Made by a program: the position numbers and the translations under genes. The notes beneath the pieces are model-generated. The model had not been told where the DNA came from. It saw only the letters and a program-made list of their open reading frames with translations, and ran no database searches. 64,000 nucleotides of DNA from Nibribacter koreensis (GTDB lineage Bacteria > Bacteroidota > Bacteroidia > Cytophagales > Hymenobacteraceae): NCBI RefSeq assembly GCF_039541795.1, contig NZ_BAABGX010000001.1, positions 682,001 through 746,000 on the forward strand. The letters run 5' to 3'. How positions within the stretch are numbered: the first letter of the stretch is position 1; the number at the start of each line of letters is the position of its first letter. Shown here one piece after another: positions 26,164-34,388 of the stretch.

Positions 26164-26718
26164 TTAGTTTAAATTAGGATCTGCAGGGTAGTTGGCATAC
26201 ATCTTATACTTTCCCCCCATTTGTTTTAAAATGTCTCTCCAAAGAGAATCTATATTCAAATTAAGCAATTTATTAACTGCCTTATTGGTTATAAACCAAA
26301 CATTTTTGTCAATCTCTTCTTGTAACTGGTGGGGGCTCCAGCCTGAATAACCTACAAAGAATCTAATTTGTTCTTGGGATATTAATCCTAAATTAATTCT
26401 TCTTGTTAACTCTTCAAAGTTTCCGCCCCAAAATAATTCGGGTGAAATCTGTTTTGCCTCGGGTAAGTCCTGAATTTTATGGATATAATGTAATGTGTTA
26501 GGCTGCATAGGGCCGCCCACCGCTAAAGTAATGTCAAAAATTTCTCCGTTTATTTCTATTACGTCAGAGAGGTTTATATTGGATAGTTTGTTTAGTACCA
26601 AACCAACGGTGCCTTCTTTGTCATGCTGGCATACCAATACTACGCTCCTTTCAAAATTTGGATCTCCTAAAAAGGGCTCTGATACTAATATGCTGCCGTT
26701 TTGAATCTCTTTTGCCAT
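26164..26718 (-). CDS. YqgE/AlgH family protein
   Basis: A 184-residue protein of the UPF0301 (DUF179) family. It has the N-terminal GSILVSEPFLGDPNFERSVVL, GTVGLVLNKLS, LAVGGPM, and the late RFFVGYSGWSPHQLQEEI. The length is normal. Function is unresolved; AlgH was linked to alginate regulation in Pseudomonas, but orthologues lack alginate genes, as here. Base composition is slightly more AT-rich than the neighbours. The stop region includes a GCCGTTTTTAG remnant (about 26158-26168) resembling half of the 38-bp palindrome. Confidence 0.9.
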   Translation of the reverse strand: MAKEIQNGSILVSEPFLGDPNFERSVVLVCQHDKEGTVGLVLNKLSNINLSDVIEINGEIFDITLAVGGPMQPNTLHYIHKIQDLPEAKQISPELFWGGNFEELTRRINLGLISQEQIRFFVGYSGWSPHQLQEEIDKNVWFITNKAVNKLLNLNIDSLWRDILKQMGGKYKMYANYPADPNLN

Positions 26719-26879
26719 AGTTTGCTAGCAAGGATTATCTGGGGTGTCTTTTTACTATACGTAAATGGCCGCTACTAGATAGATAAAATGCAGAATTCTA
26801 TGAATCTAACAAGAAAGTGCTAGTATTTAAGAGTAGTCAGTCTACCCTCTTCAGGTACTTAAACCAAAAATTAATTCTC

Positions 26880-26887
26880 TACTTTTG
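26880..26887 (+). promoter_or_regulatory. Bacteroidota-type -7 promoter element for pdxH
   Basis: TACTTTTG matches the TAnnTTTG consensus and lies 20 bp before the pdxH start codon. No clear -33 TTTG is seen. Confidence 0.5.
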
Positions 26888-26907
26888 GGCTGTAAATTTC
26901 TGAGCCC

Positions 26908-27561
26908 ATGGAAAAGCCACTTTCATTAGCAGACATACGCAGTAACTACGCCAAACAGATTTTGAATGTGGAGGCCGTAGATGCAAATCCTTTACGCCAG
27001 TTTGACGCCTGGATGCAGGAAGCCCTGCAGGCCAAGGTAGAAGAGCCTACCGCTATGACCTTAAGCACGGCCTCTCTGCAAGGCAGACCCTCTGCCCGCA
27101 TTGTGCTATTAAAGGCCATAGAGGACGGTGGCTTTGTTTTTTACACCAATTATGAAAGCCGTAAAGGGCAGCAGCTTGCAGAGAATCCCTTTGCCAGCCT
27201 TACCTTCTTCTGGCCTGCCTTGGAGCGCCAGGTGCGCGTAGAAGGAAAGGTAGTCAAAGTTGAGCCGACCACCTCAGATGCTTATTTTAATAGTAGGCCC
27301 AGGGGTAGCCAATTGGGCGCTTGGTCTTCTCCGCAAAGCCAAACCATTGAAAGCCGCAAAGTGCTGGAGGATTTGGAGCTTAAATACAGCCAGGAGTTTT
27401 CCCAGCAGGAAACCATTCCCAGACCCGCCCACTGGGGAGGATACAAACTTGTACCAGACAGGATTGAATTCTGGCAAGGCCGTCCCAATCGCCTGCACGA
27501 CCGCTTACTCTATCATGCAGACGCAGCAGGTCAATGGACCATAGAACGCCTGGCGCCTTGA
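26908..27561 (+). CDS. pdxH: Pyridoxamine/pyridoxine 5'-phosphate oxidase
   Basis: A 217-residue FMN enzyme that makes pyridoxal 5'-phosphate from PNP or PMP, the last step of vitamin B6 synthesis and salvage. Family blocks run through the length: AMTLSTASLQGRPSARIVLLK, GFVFYTNYESRKGQQL, FFWPALERQVRVEG, RPRGSQLGAWSSPQS, and the C-terminal signature PAHWGGYKLVPDRIEFWQGRPNRLHDR (given by its ends PAHWGGY and RLHDR). It is followed by a DUF1015 gene in a 46-bp gap almost wholly filled by a palindrome. Confidence 0.96.
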   Translation: MEKPLSLADIRSNYAKQILNVEAVDANPLRQFDAWMQEALQAKVEEPTAMTLSTASLQGRPSARIVLLKAIEDGGFVFYTNYESRKGQQLAENPFASLTFFWPALERQVRVEGKVVKVEPTTSDAYFNSRPRGSQLGAWSSPQSQTIESRKVLEDLELKYSQEFSQQETIPRPAHWGGYKLVPDRIEFWQGRPNRLHDRLLYHADAAGQWTIERLAP

Positions 27562-27566
27562 TAAGG

Positions 27567-27604
27567 CGTTTTTTGCCTCTTTTCCATAAAATAGCTTAAA
27601 AACG
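27567..27604. repeat. 38-bp palindrome family, copy 8
   Basis: It fills the gap between the pdxH stop (27559-27561) and the next ATG (27608). Local GG/CC arms extend it to 27565-27606. The central part has diverged. Confidence 0.8.
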
Positions 27605-27607
27605 CCC

Positions 27608-28885
27608 ATGGCCGAGATTCTGCCTATTAAAGGCTTTAGATACAATTCTAGGTTGCCTTTCTCTATAGATGCGCTCACCTCTCCCCTGTTTGACGTAGTG
27701 TCCATCAAGCAGCGGCAGTCTTTGTACCGGAACGCCTATAACAGCATCCATTTGTCCGTGCCGCCTGGTCCAACGCCGGCAGAAAGCGCCAGGCGTACGG
27801 TGGAGCATTGGAAGCGCGCTCAAATCCTTTTACAGGATCCCTTGCCCGGCATCTACGTGTACTACCAATACTTTAGGTTGCCAGGATCAGACAAAGAGTA
27901 CGTCCGGAAAGGGTTCATGTGCCATATAAAAGCCTATGCCTGGGAAGAAGGCGTAGTTTTGCGCCATGAGAATACCATTCCGGCGGCGGTCAATGATAGA
28001 ATTGAGCTTTTGGAGCACACCAAGCTGCAAACCAGCGCCACCCATGGCTTATTTGCAGACCCAGACTTTACGCTGGAACAGTACATGGATGAGAGCATTA
28101 CCTCTCCCTTGTATGAGTCTGAAGATTACCAGGGCGTGCGGGATGTCTTGTCAGTGATTCATGACGCGGCCGTCATTCAAAAGTTTGTGGACCATCTGCA
28201 GGATCAGCAGGTGTTGCTGGCAGACGGGCACCACCGCTATGAGGGTTCACTGGCCTACCGCAAGAAGATGCTGGCAGAAAATCCAGCCGCCACCGGGGAT
28301 GAGGCCTTCAATTACCATCTCATGTACCTCACCAACGCAGACGCAGATGACCTGCGCATTCTGCCCACGCATAGGTTATTAGAGAGCCTTCCTGTTTCCA
28401 AAGAAAAATTCTTCACCAGCCTGGAGACTTATTTTACTGTAAAGCCCATAGAGGATTCTTATTCTCTGGCAGACGTGATAGTGGGCAAGAAATGGGCCTT
28501 TGGTTTGTATGTGGATGGACAGGCTTATAAGATTATCCTCATGCCCGAGGTGCATGAACAGCTCAACTGGCCCGTGCCGCAAGAAGTGAAAGACCTGGAC
28601 TTGACGGTGCTCCATTACTTTGTGTTTGAACGGTTACTGGACATACCGCAAGAGGAACAGCGCGCCTATGCGGGTCTCTCCTATATCAGGAGCCTGGCTG
28701 AATGCCTGAACAAGGTGGATGGCGGGCAGGCACAGGTTGCCTTTATTACCAATGAAGTAAAAATGCAGGAGGTAAGAAAGGTGTGCGCGTCTGGCGCCGT
28801 CATGCCCCAAAAGTCTACCTTCTTTTACCCCAAAGTCATCTGTGGTTTCCTTTTTAGCTCAATAGAAGAAAATGAATTTAGATAA
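27608..28885 (+). CDS. DUF1015 family protein
   Basis: A 425-residue cytosolic protein carrying the DUF1015 hallmarks. These are the N-terminal PIKGFRYN and LTSPLFDVVS, Y-NSIHL, the ENT (HENTIPAAVNDR) block, the strongly conserved ADGHHRYEGSLAYRK (about 206-220), and LPTHRLL. The family resembles ParB/Srx-type kinases, and the HHRYE motif may bind nucleotide, but no reaction is established here. It overlaps the maf gene by 14 bp, so the two are translationally coupled. Confidence 0.88.
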   Translation: MAEILPIKGFRYNSRLPFSIDALTSPLFDVVSIKQRQSLYRNAYNSIHLSVPPGPTPAESARRTVEHWKRAQILLQDPLPGIYVYYQYFRLPGSDKEYVRKGFMCHIKAYAWEEGVVLRHENTIPAAVNDRIELLEHTKLQTSATHGLFADPDFTLEQYMDESITSPLYESEDYQGVRDVLSVIHDAAVIQKFVDHLQDQQVLLADGHHRYEGSLAYRKKMLAENPAATGDEAFNYHLMYLTNADADDLRILPTHRLLESLPVSKEKFFTSLETYFTVKPIEDSYSLADVIVGKKWAFGLYVDGQAYKIILMPEVHEQLNWPVPQEVKDLDLTVLHYFVFERLLDIPQEEQRAYAGLSYIRSLAECLNKVDGGQAQVAFITNEVKMQEVRKVCASGAVMPQKSTFFYPKVICGFLFSSIEENEFR

Positions 28886-29441
28886 GACCATCATTCTGGC
28901 CTCCAACTCACCTAGAAGAAAAGAGCTCCTGACCAACCTGGGCATTCCGTTTCAGGTGCGCCTTAAAGAAGTAGATGAAACGTACTCGCCAGACCTGGTG
29001 AAAGCTGAGGTGGCTGAATACCTGGCTGCTCATAAAGCCACTGCTTACCAGGAAGACCTGCAACCCCATGAGGTGCTCATCACCGCAGACACTATCGTGT
29101 GCCTGGATGACAAGGTGCTCAACAAGCCGTATGACCACGCCGAAGCCACCCGGATGCTCCAGCATCTTTCTGGTCGTAGCCATGAAGTATACACCGGGGT
29201 CTGCCTGATGTCCTCAGAGAAAAGCCTGGTCTTTCATGACGTGACCACGGTTCACTTTAGGGATTTGACCAGGGATGAGATAGACTTTTACATCAACAAC
29301 TACAAACCTTTTGACAAAGCCGGGAGCTATGGCGCTCAGGACTGGTTAGGCATGGTAGGCATTGAACGCATAGAGGGATCATACTTTAACGTGATGGGCT
29401 TACCCGTACACCGCTTGTATGAAGAGTTGCTAACGTTCTAA
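28872..29441 (+). CDS. Maf-like nucleoside triphosphate pyrophosphatase
   Basis: A 189-residue Maf/YhdE-type protein. SNSPRRKELL at the N-terminus binds phosphate, and EVDETY, ADTIVCLDD, and DKAGSYGAQDWLG follow. The GAQ and the other blocks are those of the dTTP/UTP pyrophosphatase subgroup, which removes non-canonical or excess nucleotides and is linked to septum formation in B. subtilis. It is the last gene of the pdxH-DUF1015-maf run; a terminator follows. Confidence 0.93.
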   Translation: MNLDKTIILASNSPRRKELLTNLGIPFQVRLKEVDETYSPDLVKAEVAEYLAAHKATAYQEDLQPHEVLITADTIVCLDDKVLNKPYDHAEATRMLQHLSGRSHEVYTGVCLMSSEKSLVFHDVTTVHFRDLTRDEIDFYINNYKPFDKAGSYGAQDWLGMVGIERIEGSYFNVMGLPVHRLYEELLTF

Positions 29442-29520
29442 TTAAAGATGTTTATCAACTAGTTGACATATAGAATATTATGTGCTAATACTTTAACTTA
29501 AGAATTAACTAATCAAATCC

Positions 29521-29558
29521 CGTTTTTGGTCTCTTTTCTGGAATAGAGGCCAAAAGCG
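29521..29558. repeat. 38-bp palindrome family, copy 9
   Basis: The left arm is GTTTTTGGTCTC and the right arm GAGGCCAAAAGCG, mostly complementary. It directly abuts a separate G/C-rich terminator. Confidence 0.82.
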
Positions 29559-29592
29559 AAAAGGCCCGCCTCTCAAGAGGCGGGCCTTTTCG
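29557..29592. terminator. Bidirectional terminator between maf and gpsA
   Basis: A GAAAAGGCCCGCCTCT stem pairs with AGAGGCGGGCCTTTTC across a 2-base loop (or 4 bases with the last pair open). A/T flanks lie on both sides, between convergent genes. Confidence 0.88.
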
Positions 29593-29623
29593 TTTGTAGA
29601 AAACGTCTTTCCGTATCTGTTTT

Positions 29624-30613
29624 CTATTTGAATTTGTCTTTCAAGATCTCAATCTCAACGGTAGGCGAAATTTTCTCATACAAGATGTGGTAGACCGCCG
29701 TGGTGATGGGCATGTCTACGTTTAAGCGCTTATTGATCTCAAAGATGCTTTGCACAGCGTAATAGCCTTCAGCGACCATGTTCATCTCAACTTGCGCAGA
29801 TTTTACCGTATACCCACGGCCAATCATATTCCCGAAGGTTCTGTTGCGGCTAAACTGAGAATAGGCCGTCACCAGCAAGTCTCCTAAATAGGCACTGCCG
29901 GTTAAGTCACGGTGCAAAGGCATAAGCGCATCAATGAACCGTTCAATCTCCTGCATGGAGTTAGACACCATCACCGCCTGGAAGTTGTCACCGTAGTTGA
30001 GCCCGTGGGCAATGCCACAGGCCAGGGCAATGATGTTCTTCATGACGGCGCAGTACTCAATACCGTCCATGTCATCTAATGGGTTGGCCTTCACGTAGCG
30101 GTTGCGCAACAAGGCACAGAACTGCTCGGCGCGGTTCATGTTCAATGACCCGATGGTCAGATAGGATTGTTTTTCTAAGGCAACCTCTTCGGCGTGGCAA
30201 GGGCCGGCAATCACGCACTGGTGGTCTGCCGGCACGTTGTATTTCTGCTCCAGGTACTGCGTAATGAGCAAGTTCTCCTTCGGGATCATGCCTTTGACGG
30301 CCGAAATAAGCGTCTTGCCCTTGAACACGTCTAGCGGTAAGTCTTTTAACGCCGTCTGCACAAAGGCCGCCGGAACCGCCAGAATCACCCAGTCTGCCCC
30401 TTCAATGGTTTCTAACAGATTAGAAGAGGGCTTAACATGATTTAAATCAAAGCGCACGCCGCTCAAGTAGCGCGGATTGTGGCCGTACTGTTGCAAATGG
30501 TGCACGTCGTCCTGGTTTCTAATCCACCAGCGTACATCTGATTTGTTTTCAGATAAAACTTTGACAAGAGCGGTGGCCCAACTACCGCCGCCCAATACTG
30601 CTATTCTTTCCAA
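29624..30613 (-). CDS. gpsA: Glycerol-3-phosphate dehydrogenase [NAD(P)+]
   Basis: A 329-residue enzyme that reduces dihydroxyacetone phosphate to sn-glycerol 3-phosphate, the backbone of phospholipids. The dinucleotide fold starts at AVLGGGSWATALVKVL. ILAVPAAFV, SAVKGMIP, IAGPCHAEEVA and the catalytic lysine in CAVMKNIIALACGIAHGL follow. The length is normal. It is the last gene of a minus-strand run, 15 bp after the membrane-fusion adaptor gene. Confidence 0.96.
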   Translation of the reverse strand: MERIAVLGGGSWATALVKVLSENKSDVRWWIRNQDDVHHLQQYGHNPRYLSGVRFDLNHVKPSSNLLETIEGADWVILAVPAAFVQTALKDLPLDVFKGKTLISAVKGMIPKENLLITQYLEQKYNVPADHQCVIAGPCHAEEVALEKQSYLTIGSLNMNRAEQFCALLRNRYVKANPLDDMDGIEYCAVMKNIIALACGIAHGLNYGDNFQAVMVSNSMQEIERFIDALMPLHRDLTGSAYLGDLLVTAYSQFSRNRTFGNMIGRGYTVKSAQVEMNMVAEGYYAVQSIFEINKRLNVDMPITTAVYHILYEKISPTVEIEILKDKFK

Positions 30614-30628
30614 GATCGCTAAACTGTG

Positions 30629-32023
30629 TTAATCAATTTCTTGTTCCTTAGACGGATCGTCTTTCAAGTCTTTGCTCAACGATTTCTCATCCTTCACGGT
30701 TACTTTGTCGCCGTTTTTCAATTGCTTAGACACCGCTCTGAACGGACCAGACACTACTTCCTGCCCCTGTTTTAAGCCAGAAAGGATTTGAATGTTATCA
30801 AAGTCGCTGATGCCCGTGGTCACTTTTACCATTTTCACGGTGCCTTTATCATGCACGAACACTACCTCGTCGGGTCTTTCCTCAGCGCGCGCAGGCTTGG
30901 TGGCTCCAGTGGTTTCCTCGGCTTTTTTATCAGCGGCTTTCTTAGCGTCCTTGTCTTCTTTAGAGCGCGTGGTCACTGCCGCTAATGGAACAGACAAAAC
31001 GTTGTCCTGTTGGTCTGTGATGATGTCTACAGAAGCCGTCATGCCTGGTCTAAAAGGCGTACGGCCATTTTTCTGCACCAGGTCTTTGTAAGAGTCGTTC
31101 AGCATTCTGATGCGTACTTCAAACTCAGTCACGGCTTCTAAAGAAACGGCGTCTTTGGCGGTGTTGGCAATGGCCGTCACTATGCCTTTGAACTTGCGGT
31201 TAGAGCTGGTATAAGAATCTACCTCTACAATGGCTGAGTCACCTACGCGCACGCGCACAATGTCATTCTCATTCACGTTCACGCGTATTTCCATGTTGTT
31301 GAGGTTGGCAATGCGCATGATCTCTGTACCGGCCATTTGGGAGGTTCCTACCACGCGTTCGCCTTTCTCAATGTTCAATTTAGACACCGTGCCATTCACT
31401 GGTGAATAGATGGTGGTTTTGTTTAGGTTCTTTCTAGACTCCTCTAAGGAGGCTATAGAGCTCTGCACGGTAGATTCTGCCGCCCTTACGTTCTGGCGGG
31501 CTGCGTCTACTTCGGCACGGTTGGCTTCATATTGGGCGCGGCTGGCGTCAAACTCAGACTGAGAGATTACCTTCTGCTTAAACAGGGTGCTGTTACGCTC
31601 ATAGGTTTGTTGAATGTTCTTGCTGTTCGCCAAGGCCTGGTTTAGTCGGGCTCTGGCCTGCGCCAGGTTGGCACGCTGGGTGTTTACAGAGGCAGACTGC
31701 ATTTCTACCATGGACTGGTAGTTGTCAGGACGAATGCGCAACAACAGCTGGCCGGCTTTTACAGAGTCCCCTTCTTTTACATACAACTCAGTTATCTCAC
31801 CAGAAACGTCTGGTGAAATCTTTACTTCTATTTCTGGCTGTACCTTGCCAGAGGCGCTCACTTTCTCCACGATGGTGGTAGGCTTCACCTTGTCCACCAT
31901 CACTTCAATTCCTTCTTCCTTGCCTATCCAACCGTTCTTTTTGGCTACTAAAGCCCCTATCAACAGCAACACTACTAGGCCGCCTAAGATGTAGATTAGT
32001 TTGTTTGATTTACGTTTAGCCAT
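30629..32023 (-). CDS. Efflux periplasmic adaptor (HlyD/MacA-type)
   Basis: A 464-residue protein with an N-terminal membrane anchor (LIYILGGLVVLLLIGALVA, about 8-26). A biotinyl-lipoyl half-motif follows (VSGEITELYVKEGDSVKAGQLLLRI), then a long coiled-coil hairpin (about 105-215, rich in Gln/Ala/Asn), the second lipoyl half (YSPVNGTVSKLNIEKGERV), beta-barrel, and membrane-proximal domains. A charged Lys/Glu/Ala insert occurs near 385-405. The adaptor should join an inner-membrane pump to the TolC-like channel encoded 7 bp upstream. No pump gene is present in this operon. Confidence 0.9.
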   Translation of the reverse strand: MAKRKSNKLIYILGGLVVLLLIGALVAKKNGWIGKEEGIEVMVDKVKPTTIVEKVSASGKVQPEIEVKISPDVSGEITELYVKEGDSVKAGQLLLRIRPDNYQSMVEMQSASVNTQRANLAQARARLNQALANSKNIQQTYERNSTLFKQKVISQSEFDASRAQYEANRAEVDAARQNVRAAESTVQSSIASLEESRKNLNKTTIYSPVNGTVSKLNIEKGERVVGTSQMAGTEIMRIANLNNMEIRVNVNENDIVRVRVGDSAIVEVDSYTSSNRKFKGIVTAIANTAKDAVSLEAVTEFEVRIRMLNDSYKDLVQKNGRTPFRPGMTASVDIITDQQDNVLSVPLAAVTTRSKEDKDAKKAADKKAEETTGATKPARAEERPDEVVFVHDKGTVKMVKVTTGISDFDNIQILSGLKQGQEVVSGPFRAVSKQLKNGDKVTVKDEKSLSKDLKDDPSKEQEID

Positions 32024-32030
32024 GGTTGGG

Positions 32031-33491
32031 TTAGAGTGTAATGGTTTTTCCTTGGTAGAATTCTAAAATCTTCAGTTTGAAGGTATAGTCGTATTTGGCC
32101 TGAATGATGTCAGACTGGGCTTTCACTAGGTTGTTGCGGGCCACATTAAAGTCCACGTTATTGATCAAGCCGTTGTTTAATCTAATCTCTGCGTTTTTAT
32201 AAGCCTGCTCAAACGCCTCTAACTGGCGCTTAGCAGATACAAACCGGCGCTGGGCACCCACGGCGTCTGTATAAGCCTGCATAATGGTCTGCTGCAAGTC
32301 ATTTTTAGCTATGTCTGAATTGAGCTGGGCATTTTGTACCCCTATTCTGGAGAGCTGGACATTGTTGCGCACTCTAAAGCCATTTAAAATGGGGACGCTC
32401 AAATTCAACCCGATGTATTGTCCTACGTTGTCCTTGAACTGGTCAATGTAAGGATAGTCTGCCTGGTTATAGGCGGGGAAGAAGGCCGTCACTGGTTGGT
32501 TGGTGTTGCCGCCCACAAATCCAATGGTTTGCGACTCCATGCGCACACTAGACAAATCAATCAAAGAAGAACGGCTAGAGTACCGGGTGCTGATGCTACC
32601 TACCAGGCTAAGGCTTGGCAGGTAACCGCCTCTGGCAATCTCAACGCTTCTCATGGCGCTTTCTAATCTTATGTTGGCGCGCTTGATGTCTGGCATAACC
32701 TGCTCTGCCGTCTGGTACACTTCCTGCGGAGAGAAATTGATTACTGACTGGTCTGGGTCGGGTATGGCGGGAATGGCTATAGCAAAATTTGCCGGCGTTG
32801 CGTTCTGCAAGTTCAAAAGCTGAATCAAGCGTAGTTCTGCCAGTTCTATGTTGTTCTGGGCGGTGATGATGTTCAACTCATCACTGGCTACCTGGGCGTT
32901 TAAATCCAGGACATTGCTTTCTGGCACGCTGCCGGCCTTAAACAATTTCTGGGTTCTCTCAAGCTGGCTCTGGGTGAGCTTAACCCGCTCCTCGTTGGTT
33001 TTCAATAACTCCTGGTTAAAAAGCACCTGCATAAAGGCCAATACCACATTGAGAACCACGTCATTCTGAGCCTTCTGCTGGTCCAACTGACTGGCTTGTA
33101 AATCAAGTTTGTTGCGCTTGATGGTGTTGGTGTTCTGCAGCCCACTGAACAGGTTTACAGAGCCGTTGATGTTGGCGCCGCCGGTCCAGCTTTGCGTGTT
33201 TTGCAGTTCGTTACGAGCCGGATCCAGGAAGAAACCGTTGTTAAACCCATGTGAGGCACTCCCCGTGATGTTGGGCAATTGCTGCATGCGGGCTTGCTTC
33301 ACGTCTACCGCTGTCTGCTCCACGGCCAAGCCGGCCTGGCGTATCTGCAAGTTGTTTTTTACTGCATGGTCAACTGACTGTTGCAGCGTCCAGACGGTTT
33401 CTGAGCCCACCGCAGTTTGCGCCTGCGCGTAAGAGTAAGATCCTATTACTAAGCCCAAGGTGGCCAGAACAGTAGAAGAGAAACTTCGCAT
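32031..33491 (-). CDS. TolC-family outer-membrane channel
   Basis: A 486-residue protein with a signal peptide (MRSFSSTVLATLGLVIGSYSYAQAQ, described by its ends MRSFSST and YAQAQ) and two outer-membrane-efflux-protein repeats of long heptad-like helices. These are typified by NLQIRQAGLAVEQTAVDVKQA early on and, in the second half, RVRNNVQLSRIGVQNAQLN and NVDFNVARNNLVKAQSD. The ATG at 33491 is chosen as it begins the signal peptide. It starts 1 bp after the sdaAB stop and pairs with the adaptor gene downstream. Confidence 0.92.
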   Translation of the reverse strand: MRSFSSTVLATLGLVIGSYSYAQAQTAVGSETVWTLQQSVDHAVKNNLQIRQAGLAVEQTAVDVKQARMQQLPNITGSASHGFNNGFFLDPARNELQNTQSWTGGANINGSVNLFSGLQNTNTIKRNKLDLQASQLDQQKAQNDVVLNVVLAFMQVLFNQELLKTNEERVKLTQSQLERTQKLFKAGSVPESNVLDLNAQVASDELNIITAQNNIELAELRLIQLLNLQNATPANFAIAIPAIPDPDQSVINFSPQEVYQTAEQVMPDIKRANIRLESAMRSVEIARGGYLPSLSLVGSISTRYSSRSSLIDLSSVRMESQTIGFVGGNTNQPVTAFFPAYNQADYPYIDQFKDNVGQYIGLNLSVPILNGFRVRNNVQLSRIGVQNAQLNSDIAKNDLQQTIMQAYTDAVGAQRRFVSAKRQLEAFEQAYKNAEIRLNNGLINNVDFNVARNNLVKAQSDIIQAKYDYTFKLKILEFYQGKTITL

Positions 33492-33492
33492 G

Positions 33493-34173
33493 TTATAAAT
33501 CAATGTTAGGGATGTAAATCACATTTTTAACCCAGTTCAGCTGCCGCAGATACTCCAGCGTGATGGGCCGTAGGCCAGAGTCCATTTCTATGAACTGCCG
33601 GGCCAATTCATTGCGGCCTTTTCTGGACACGTTCATGGTGGCAATGTTGCAGTCATCATGTGCAATGACGCTGGCAATGAAGGCAATGCTACCCGTTACG
33701 TCATCTGCGTCAATGATCAAGGTGTGCAGGTTAGCCGAGAAGTTAGAAGGAAACCCGTCCACCTCTACTATGCTGATCACCCCGCCGCCCCGGCTCTGCC
33801 CAATGACTTCGGCCTGGCGGCCGTCTGCGGTGGTCAGGTTGAGCTTGATGGTGTTGGGGTGCATGGTAGACGCGTTGCCCACAGACTTAAAGGTGTACTG
33901 CAAGCCTTCTTCCTTGGCGTGGTCAAAGGCGTCTTTGATGCGCGTATCATCTGTTTTATAATCCAACAGGCCAGCAACAATGGCTCGGTCACTGCCGTGG
34001 CCCTCATAGGTGCGGGCAAACGAGTTGTAAAAAGTAATGACTGCTTGGGTGGGCTTGGCTCCTAAAATCCTGATGGCGGCGCGGGCAATGCGCACCACTC
34101 CGGCCGTATGCGAGCTGGAGGGCCCAATCATCACGGGGCCGATCATGTCAAAAATGCTGCTTTTCTCTGCCAT
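33493..34173 (-). CDS. sdaAB: L-serine dehydratase, beta subunit
   Basis: A 226-residue protein matching the beta chain of the iron-sulfur L-serine dehydratase, which deaminates serine to pyruvate. PSSSHTAGVVRIARAA (about 17-32) is the substrate-loop signature, with HGSDRAIVAGLLDY following. A C-terminal ACT-like domain (about 148-226) has LIIDADDVTGSIAFIASVI. The alpha subunit, which carries the cluster-binding cysteines, is not in the window. It is the first gene of the sdaAB-tolC-adaptor-gpsA run, an odd partner for an efflux channel. Confidence 0.92.
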   Translation of the reverse strand: MAEKSSIFDMIGPVMIGPSSSHTAGVVRIARAAIRILGAKPTQAVITFYNSFARTYEGHGSDRAIVAGLLDYKTDDTRIKDAFDHAKEEGLQYTFKSVGNASTMHPNTIKLNLTTADGRQAEVIGQSRGGGVISIVEVDGFPSNFSANLHTLIIDADDVTGSIAFIASVIAHDDCNIATMNVSRKGRNELARQFIEMDSGLRPITLEYLRQLNWVKNVIYIPNIDL

Positions 34174-34192
34174 AGTTGTAATCTTCCTAATT

Positions 34193-34200
34193 CAAAGGTA
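34193..34200 (-). promoter_or_regulatory. Bacteroidota-type -7 element upstream of sdaAB
   Basis: On the minus strand this reads TACCTTTG (TAnnTTTG consensus), 20 bp before the sdaAB start. No clear -33 TTTG is seen. Confidence 0.45.
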
Positions 34201-34388
34201 AACAATCTGGCCACCTATTGGCAGAGAGTATCGTATTTTTTAGATATACTTTCAGGTAAAGACATAGCAAGGGACAGGTTTGCAAGGCCTGCTTTTCTAA
34301 AACTGACATTTGTCACCCTCACTCCCATATTCTTTTGCTTACTTTGTCGCAGGTTTTTACAGTTTCTTACACCCACTCTAAAAAATAT

